From: Stutzerimonas degradans
GTDB taxonomy: Bacteria > Pseudomonadota > Gammaproteobacteria > Pseudomonadales > Pseudomonadaceae
NCBI RefSeq assembly: GCF_024448505.1
Contig: NZ_JAMOHV010000017.1
Location: 21,615 to 85,614 of the forward strand
Reading direction: 5' to 3'
Length of the DNA: 64,000 nt
In this document: piece after piece, positions 57,877 to 64,000 of the stretch
Numbering within the stretch: the first letter of the stretch is position 1
Layout: each line of letters begins with the position of its first letter
Notes under the pieces: model-generated
What the model was told of the DNA's origin: nothing
Databases searched by the model: none
Seen by the model: only the letters and a program-made list of their open reading frames with translations
Program-made: the position numbers and the translations under genes

Positions 57877-58341
57877 TCAGTCGTCCGCCACGCCGCGCAG
57901 CAGACGCCCGATCATCTCCAGCGAATAACCCCGATAACTGAGGAAACGCCCTTGCCGGGCGCGCTCGCGCGCATCGCCTGGCAGCTGTCCGGCGAATTTG
58001 CGTTGCCAGACCTCGCGCAGCTGCGCGTTCCAGTCGAAGTCGCCGTCGCGTAATGCTCGCTCAATCGCATCACGCGCCAGCCCGCGCTGTGCCAGCTCTT
58101 CACGAATGCGTAACGGTCCGTAGCCGGCGAGCGCACGGCTTCTGACGAAGCTCTCGAGATAGCGCGAATCCGACAGCAACCCCTCGTCGCTCAGACGATC
58201 CAGGGCTGCCTCGATCAGCTCGGCAGCTGCGCCGCGCTGGCGCAGTTTGCGGGTCAGCTCGACACGCCCATGCTCGCGGCGTGCCAGCAGGTCCATCGCG
58301 GCACGTCGCACGGCGGCTGAGCTGTCGAGCACGACGGGCAT
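57877..58341 (-). CDS. recX: Regulatory protein RecX
   Basis: RecX binds RecA filaments and limits their activity. The 154 residues are all-helical with three tandem three-helix repeats: [37 protein letters not shown] and [24 protein letters not shown]. It begins five bases after the recA stop, so it should share the SOS-controlled recA transcript. Confidence 0.94.
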   Translation of the reverse strand: MPVVLDSSAAVRRAAMDLLARREHGRVELTRKLRQRGAAAELIEAALDRLSDEGLLSDSRYLESFVRSRALAGYGPLRIREELAQRGLARDAIERALRDGDFDWNAQLREVWQRKFAGQLPGDARERARQGRFLSYRGYSLEMIGRLLRGVADD

Positions 58342-58346
58342 GGCGA

Positions 58347-59405
<1,059 letters not shown>

Positions 59406-59446
59406 TACCATCCTCACTTGATCAAGAGGGCCAAAGGCCACGACAA

Positions 59447-59462
59447 CTGTATAAGTAGACAG
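59447..59462. promoter_or_regulatory. LexA (SOS) box upstream of recA
   Basis: The plus strand reads CTGTATAAGTAGACAG, a CTG-N10-CAG match to the gammaproteobacterial LexA site. It is placed in the 84-base pncC-recA gap, 41 bases before the recA start codon, as expected for the recA operator. Confidence 0.93.
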
Positions 59463-59489
59463 TATTAGAGCATAGGGAAAATGCTCCGC

Positions 59490-59987
59490 CTAGCCCTGCA
59501 GCGGATTTTCTCCGGCCACCAGACGAATCAATCCGACCAGCGCTGTCTCGACCGTCTGACCACGTACCGCCTGGCGATCGCCAGCGAACAGGCAGCGTCG
59601 GGCGAACAGCCGCTCGCCATCGGCCCAGGCGACCCAGACCGTCCCCACTGGCTTCTGCGGTGTTCCGCCGCCAGGTCCGGCGATACCGCTGACCGCCACG
59701 GCGAAGCGCGCGCCGCTGGCCTGTTGCGCGCCGCTCGCCATGCGCTCGACCACCTCGCGGCTGACCGCGCCGACCGTTTCGAACAGGTCGACCGGCACCC
59801 CGAGCTGCCGGGTCTTCTGCGCGTTGGAATAGGTGACGTAGCCGGCCTCGAACCACGCCGAACTCCCCGCAACCCGAGTAATGGCCTCGGCAATGCCGCC
59901 ACCGGTGCAGGATTCGGCGGTGGTCACCTGTGCGCCGAGCGCGGACAACTGCATCCCCAGGCGAGTCGCCAGTTCGGTCAGGTCCAT
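59490..59987 (-). CDS. pncC: Nicotinamide-nucleotide amidohydrolase (CinA C-terminal type)
   Basis: PncC hydrolyses nicotinamide mononucleotide to nicotinate mononucleotide in the pyridine nucleotide salvage cycle. The 165 residues are the stand-alone CinA C-terminal domain: TTAESCTGGGIAEAITRVAGSS (about 23-44), GYVTYSNAQKTRQLGV and VAVSGIAGPGGGTPQKPVGTVWVAW. Its position just before recA is conserved in pseudomonads. It ends 28 bases before the LexA box, so recA has its own promoter. Confidence 0.95.
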   Translation of the reverse strand: MDLTELATRLGMQLSALGAQVTTAESCTGGGIAEAITRVAGSSAWFEAGYVTYSNAQKTRQLGVPVDLFETVGAVSREVVERMASGAQQASGARFAVAVSGIAGPGGGTPQKPVGTVWVAWADGERLFARRCLFAGDRQAVRGQTVETALVGLIRLVAGENPLQG

Positions 59988-60227
59988 CGTCTTCCTCCGT
60001 AGCTGTAAACAGCCGCTACCCTACACCAGCTCCCTCCTGACTCGCCCCTCCGGTCATCGCACACCGCCGCAAGCGCGTGCGCGGCACGCAGGTCTGAGCG
60101 GTACTGTCGGGTGTCCTGGGTAAGGACGTAGTGTTACTAGCCCGATTTTTATCCCCCTGCGCTGACGCTAACGTCTTGAACGACCGGATGGGCGGCAAGC
60201 CGAGCAATCGGTGAACGCCGCACGCGC
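59988..60227. other. Intergenic region between pncC and eutC
   Basis: This 240-base gap has no gene I can support. It carries the pncC promoter side and the 3' end of the eut module. No T-run hairpin follows the eutC stop. In other pseudomonads mutS usually lies on this side of pncC, so this may be a junction left by rearrangement. Confidence 0.4.
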
Positions 60228-61037
60228 TCAGGCGTTATCCGGCAGCAGGAAGTTGCCAGGCCCCTGGTTTTCCAGGGTAGGTACTTGTGCTTCGTCCTTG
60301 AGATCGACGCCCGAGAGTTGGCGCCGGCAGGCTTCGCGCATCAGGTACATCAGGCGGAAGGTGGCCATGCCGTAGCTCAGGCCTTCCAGACGCACATTGG
60401 AGATGCAGTTGCGATAGGCATCGTTGAGGCCGATGCGCGGCGCCCAGGTGAAGTACAGGCCGAGGCTGTCCGGCGAGCTGAGGCCGGGACGCTCGCCAAT
60501 CAGAATCACCGTCATCTTTGCCCCCAACCGCTCGCCCACCTCGTCGGCCACCGCCACCCGGCCCTGTTCAACCAGGGTTATCGGCGCCAGCGACCAGCCT
60601 TCAGCCGTCACCTGTTCGAGCAGGCGCTGGAGGAACGGCAGGCTGTGGCGGCTGACAGCAAGGGATGACAAGCCGTCGGCGATGACGATGGCGAGGTCAT
60701 CGCCGCCGCCGTGCTGCTTGACGTGCTCATCCAGGTGCGCGGCGGACGCCTCGTCCAGGCGCCGGCCGAGGTCGGGGCGTTGCAGGTAGGTGTGGCGGTC
60801 ACTGGCGGCGCTGTGCAGCAGCAACGTGCTATGGCCGAGGGCGTGCAGTTCCTCGCGCAGCTCAGCGTGGTCGAATGGCAGGTGCACAGCGTCGCGGGCC
60901 TGGGCGTGGGCAAACTGGAAATCCAGTTGGGCGCGGGTCGGCAGGCTGGTGCCGGCGCGGCCCAGGGCGATGCGTGCGGGGGTCAGCTGGCGCAGCTGTT
61001 GCCACGGGTTCTCGGTGGCGGGGGTGTGATCAGGCAT
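60228..61037 (-). CDS. eutC: Ethanolamine ammonia-lyase small subunit
   Basis: EutC is the light subunit of the adenosylcobalamin-dependent enzyme that turns ethanolamine into acetaldehyde and ammonia. The 269 residues (start [24 protein letters not shown] upstream) include [44 protein letters not shown] and [14 protein letters not shown], which contact the cofactor at the subunit interface. It follows eutB by 26 bases. A longer open frame to 61166 overlaps eutB and is not used. Confidence 0.96.
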   Translation of the reverse strand: MPDHTPATENPWQQLRQLTPARIALGRAGTSLPTRAQLDFQFAHAQARDAVHLPFDHAELREELHALGHSTLLLHSAASDRHTYLQRPDLGRRLDEASAAHLDEHVKQHGGGDDLAIVIADGLSSLAVSRHSLPFLQRLLEQVTAEGWSLAPITLVEQGRVAVADEVGERLGAKMTVILIGERPGLSSPDSLGLYFTWAPRIGLNDAYRNCISNVRLEGLSYGMATFRLMYLMREACRRQLSGVDLKDEAQVPTLENQGPGNFLLPDNA

Positions 61038-61063
61038 GCGTACCTCTGCATGAATGCGCGAAT

Positions 61064-62458
61064 TCAGGAAAGTTGCGCCAGCGCCTGGCGGAAGGCGGTC
61101 GGCAGCTCGTTGCCCAGGCGCAGCTGGCCGTCGCGCTGCTGGAAGATGCCCATGCGCGCCAGCCACTGCTCGAACTCCGGCGCCGCGCGCAAACCGAGCA
61201 CCTGGCGGGCATAAAGGGCGTCGTGGAAGGAGGTGGTCTGGTAGTTGAGCATCACGTCGTCGGAGCCGGGGATGCCCATGATGAAGTTGATGCCCGCAGC
61301 GCCGAGCAGGGTCAGCAGCATGTCCATGTCGTCCTGGTCGGCTTCGGCATGGTTGGTGTAACAGATGTCGCAGCCCATCGGCACGCCGAGCAGCTTGCCG
61401 CAGAAGTGGTCCTCCAGCCCGGCGCGAATGATCTGCTTGCCGTTGTAGAGGTATTCCGGGCCGATGAAGCCGACCACGGTGTTGACCAGGAACGGGTTGA
61501 AGTGACGGGCCACCGCATACGCGCGGGCTTCGCAGGTCTGCTGATCGACATCGTGATGGGCGTTGGCCGAAAGCGCGCTGCCCTGGCCGGTTTCGAAGTA
61601 CATGAGGTTGTTGCCCAGCGTGCCGCGCTTGAGGCTCAGGCCGGCCTCGTAGCCTTCCTGCAACACCTTGAGGCTGATGCCGAAGCTGGCATTGGCCGCC
61701 TCGGTACCGGCGATGGACTGGAACACCAGGTCCAGCGGCGCGCCGCGTTCAATGGCGGCGATGGAGCTGGTGACGTGGGTCAGCACGCAGGACTGGGTGG
61801 GAATCTCGTAGCGCTGGATGACCGCATCGAGCATCTCCAACAGGGTGCAAATGGAGCCCATGCTGTCAGTGGCCGGGTTGATGCCGATCATCGCGTCGCC
61901 GTTGCCGTAGAGCAGGCCGTCGAGCGTGCTGGCGGCGATGCCCGCCGGGTCGTCGGTCGGATGGTTGGGCTGCAGCCGGGTGGACATGTGGCCGCGCAGG
62001 CCCTGGGTATTGCGGAAGCGGGTGACCACGCGGATCTTCTGCGCCACCAGGATCAGGTCCTGTACGCGCATGATCTTCGACACCGCCGCCGCCATCTCCG
62101 GCGTCAGGCCGGGCGCCAAGGCCCGCAGGCTGGCTTCGTCGGCATGGTCACTCAGCAGCCAGTCGCGCAGGCCGCCGACCGTCAGGTGGCTGACCGGGGC
62201 GAAGGCGCTGGCGTCATGCGTGTCGATGATCAGTCGGGTGACCTCGTCGCGCTCGTAGGGAATCACCGCTTCGAGCAGAAACTGCTTGAGCGGCACGTCG
62301 GCCAGGGTCATCTGCGCGGCCGCGCGTTCGGCGTCGCTGGCGGCGGCGACGCCCGCCAGGCAATCGCCGGAACGCAGCGGGCTGGCCTTGGCCAGGACTT
62401 CGCGCAGGCTGTCGAAGCGCCAGGTCTGGCCACCGATGCTGTGGGAATAGGTTGCCAT
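61064..62458 (-). CDS. eutB: Ethanolamine ammonia-lyase large subunit
   Basis: EutB is the heavy subunit with a TIM barrel that binds ethanolamine and adenosylcobalamin. The 464 residues (start [30 protein letters not shown] upstream) include [15 protein letters not shown], the [15 protein letters not shown] segment, [16 protein letters not shown], and [18 protein letters not shown] near the C-terminus. No EutA reactivase or shell proteins are visible in the window. It lies between eutH and eutC, one transcription unit on the minus strand. Confidence 0.97.
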   Translation of the reverse strand: MATYSHSIGGQTWRFDSLREVLAKASPLRSGDCLAGVAAASDAERAAAQMTLADVPLKQFLLEAVIPYERDEVTRLIIDTHDASAFAPVSHLTVGGLRDWLLSDHADEASLRALAPGLTPEMAAAVSKIMRVQDLILVAQKIRVVTRFRNTQGLRGHMSTRLQPNHPTDDPAGIAASTLDGLLYGNGDAMIGINPATDSMGSICTLLEMLDAVIQRYEIPTQSCVLTHVTSSIAAIERGAPLDLVFQSIAGTEAANASFGISLKVLQEGYEAGLSLKRGTLGNNLMYFETGQGSALSANAHHDVDQQTCEARAYAVARHFNPFLVNTVVGFIGPEYLYNGKQIIRAGLEDHFCGKLLGVPMGCDICYTNHAEADQDDMDMLLTLLGAAGINFIMGIPGSDDVMLNYQTTSFHDALYARQVLGLRAAPEFEQWLARMGIFQQRDGQLRLGNELPTAFRQALAQLS

Positions 62459-62580
62459 GGTCAGGCTCCTGTCTCGGGGTGGAAGCAACCCGGCGAGCAC
62501 GGCTACAGATAGAGACTGCTGCACTAAAAGGAAGCTAAGCCTCTATCGCAGCCGTGGCCGGTTTCAGGGTTGCGGGCGGT

Positions 62581-63864
62581 TCAGGCCTGGACGGCTTCTT
62601 TCGGGATCGGCAGCGGGCTTTCGTGCAGCGATGAGCCTGGATACTCACCCGCCTCGATGATGCCGGCGGCGCGATCCCGCTGCTCCAGCTGCAGCGCCTT
62701 GGGCACCGACAACCAGTAGGCGAGCCCCACGGCCGTGAAGCCGGCGAGGATCTTGCCGATCAGCACCGGCAGGATGATGGTCGGCTGGAAGTTGGCGGTG
62801 AACGACAGGTGATCGCCCAGCAGGAAAGCCGCGCACACGCCGAAAGCGATGTTGATGACCTTGTCCTTGGGCGGCATGAAGCGCACCAGACGGAACATCG
62901 CGAGGATGTTGGCGATGGTCGCCAGCATCCCGGCGCTACCGACGGCGCTCAGGCCGACCTTGCCGCCGAGCGTTTCCAGCGGCCCGCCGAGGTACTTGCG
63001 CAGCAGGTACACCATCGGAAAGGCACCGGCCAGCATGATGCCGATGTAGCCGGCGGTTTCCAGCGCGCGGGTCTGATCCTCGGCATCGGCGATGATCGGG
63101 TGGAAGCCCCAGCTGCCGAAGATCAGGGTGAAGAAGCCGGTGAAGTATTCGACGATGGAGAACACCAGCACCAGCTTGATCATGGCATCCAGCGCGCGAC
63201 CGAAGCCGATGAAGCCCTTGATCATCAGGTCCGGCAGGAAGCGCAGGCCGGCAGCCAGCGCCACCACGAAGACGATGATCGGCAACAGGTTGGCGAAGAT
63301 GCCGCCAAGGCCCATCGCCAGCTGATAAGTGGCCTCGCCATTGGTGGCGACCACCTCGCGCACCGCAGGGTTGCTCAGCATCAGCACGACGCTGGCGATC
63401 AGCACCCCGACCGGGATGCTGAGGATGCCGGACATGATGCCCAGCGCCATGTACTTGTGGTCACGCTTGTCGAGCATGGCCAGGCCCATGGGGATCGAGA
63501 AGACGATGGTCGCGCCGCCCATGAAGCCGGTGATCAGCGCCATGATCAGCGCTTCCTTGCTTTCCGTGAGCGCGGCGGCCAGGTGGTAGCCGCCCATGTC
63601 CGAGGCGATGATCATCGTCGCTGCCAGCGCCGGGTCGGCGTTCAGCGCACCGAAGAACGGCCCGAAGACGCTTTCGATCATCACCGTCAGGTAGGGAATG
63701 GAGGCCATGATTCCAGCCGCCGGGACGAAGATGTGCCCGGTGGCATGGATACCTTCCATGAATTCGCGGCCGAGGCCTTTTTCGCTGTCTCGAATGGCTG
63801 CGAAGGCCCCGAGGACCGCGCAGAACATGATGACGTAGAGGACGTAATTGCCGATCTGATCCAT
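62581..63864 (-). CDS. eutH: Ethanolamine transporter EutH
   Basis: EutH is an integral membrane protein that imports ethanolamine. The 427 residues have about eleven hydrophobic helices; typical family stretches are KGLGREFMEGIHATGHIFVPAAGIMASIPYLT, ADPALAATMIIASDMGGYHLA, and FSIVEYFTGFFTLIFGSWGFHPI. AAGGG precedes the ATG at 63864. It is the first gene of the visible module and precedes eutB by 122 bases. Genes for acetaldehyde oxidation or regulation may lie beyond the window end. Confidence 0.95.
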   Translation of the reverse strand: MDQIGNYVLYVIMFCAVLGAFAAIRDSEKGLGREFMEGIHATGHIFVPAAGIMASIPYLTVMIESVFGPFFGALNADPALAATMIIASDMGGYHLAAALTESKEALIMALITGFMGGATIVFSIPMGLAMLDKRDHKYMALGIMSGILSIPVGVLIASVVLMLSNPAVREVVATNGEATYQLAMGLGGIFANLLPIIVFVVALAAGLRFLPDLMIKGFIGFGRALDAMIKLVLVFSIVEYFTGFFTLIFGSWGFHPIIADAEDQTRALETAGYIGIMLAGAFPMVYLLRKYLGGPLETLGGKVGLSAVGSAGMLATIANILAMFRLVRFMPPKDKVINIAFGVCAAFLLGDHLSFTANFQPTIILPVLIGKILAGFTAVGLAYWLSVPKALQLEQRDRAAGIIEAGEYPGSSLHESPLPIPKEAVQA

Positions 63865-64000
63865 TGCTTTGCCCTTTTATTGTTTTTACCAGGCGCCAGA
63901 GACCAACCTTCAGCGGCAACTCGCTACCGCTGGAGAAGGAATCACGGAGTTCGATGCGCCGGGGCTGAACGCACGCAAGCCAGCCCCGGTGGTCTGCGTT
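63865..64000 (-). promoter_or_regulatory. Upstream region of eutH
   Basis: These 136 bases end the window. They should contain the promoter side of the eut module. I looked for a sigma-54 pair (TGGC and TGC at -24/-12 spacing) and did not find an acceptable one. Confidence 0.3.

Noticed and set aside
63865..64000. Sigma-54 promoter upstream of eutH
   Set aside because: A TGGC..TGC pattern is present but the GG-to-GC spacing is wrong for a -24/-12 element.

Overview
The window is a stretch of GC-rich chromosome from a gammaproteobacterium of the Pseudomonadaceae. Protein content and gene order point to Pseudomonas in the broad sense, probably a Pseudomonas stutzeri / Stutzerimonas-like species. 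This rests on recognised proteins and remembered synteny with P. aeruginosa, not on a database search. Coding density is very high. I see no tRNA or rRNA gene, insertion sequence, prophage, CRISPR array or defence island, and no intergenic stretch reaches 300 bases.

Region 1 (1-3640) holds the 3' end of an Old Yellow Enzyme gene and the glutathione-dependent formaldehyde pathway: fghA and frmA, with a divergent LysR regulator. Two related palindromic repeats flank fghA.

Region 2 (3641-33471) is the essential core. On the minus strand it runs rpsB-tsf, pyrH-frr-uppS-cdsA-dxr-rseP-bamA-ompH-lpxD-fabZ-lpxA-lpxB-rnhB-dnaE-accA, tilS, pyrG-kdsA-eno and ftsB-ispD. On the plus strand, diverging from rpsB, are map and glnD. 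This block joins translation, isoprenoid and phospholipid precursor synthesis, lipid A and Kdo synthesis, outer-membrane protein assembly, the replicative polymerase and nitrogen signalling. Many neighbours overlap by ATGA, so translational coupling is likely.

Region 3 (33487-47650) starts with a six-gene Mrp-type Na+(K+)/H+ antiporter operon whose A and B subunits are fused. It continues with a SlyB-like lipoprotein, a small membrane protein, pdxH, an OmpA-like lipoprotein, a beta-lactamase-fold esterase, an SOS-type dinG helicase with a LexA box at its start, a CopD-family membrane protein, a second OmpA-like lipoprotein, a methyltransferase-like protein and a YchJ-like protein.

Region 4 (47736-59987) holds fpr with its divergent finR-type regulator, an ErdR-like response regulator, an EamA exporter, a DTW-domain tRNA modification enzyme, a PA3611-like secreted protein, a divergent phosphoketolase-family enzyme, a beta-CASP RNase-like protein, a LOG-family protein, and the SOS core recX-recA (LexA box visible) with pncC.

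Region 5 (60228-64000) is a compact ethanolamine catabolic module, eutH-eutB-eutC, with no microcompartment genes in view.

I found no clearly new multi-gene system. The most useful leads are the dinG LexA box lying almost on the start codon and shared with a divergent gene, the divergent phosphoketolase-like enzyme, the LpxA residue that predicts 10-carbon lipid A acyl chains, the rpsB leader and the rpsB-tsf attenuator-like hairpin, the paired repeats around fghA, and several poorly characterised small proteins.
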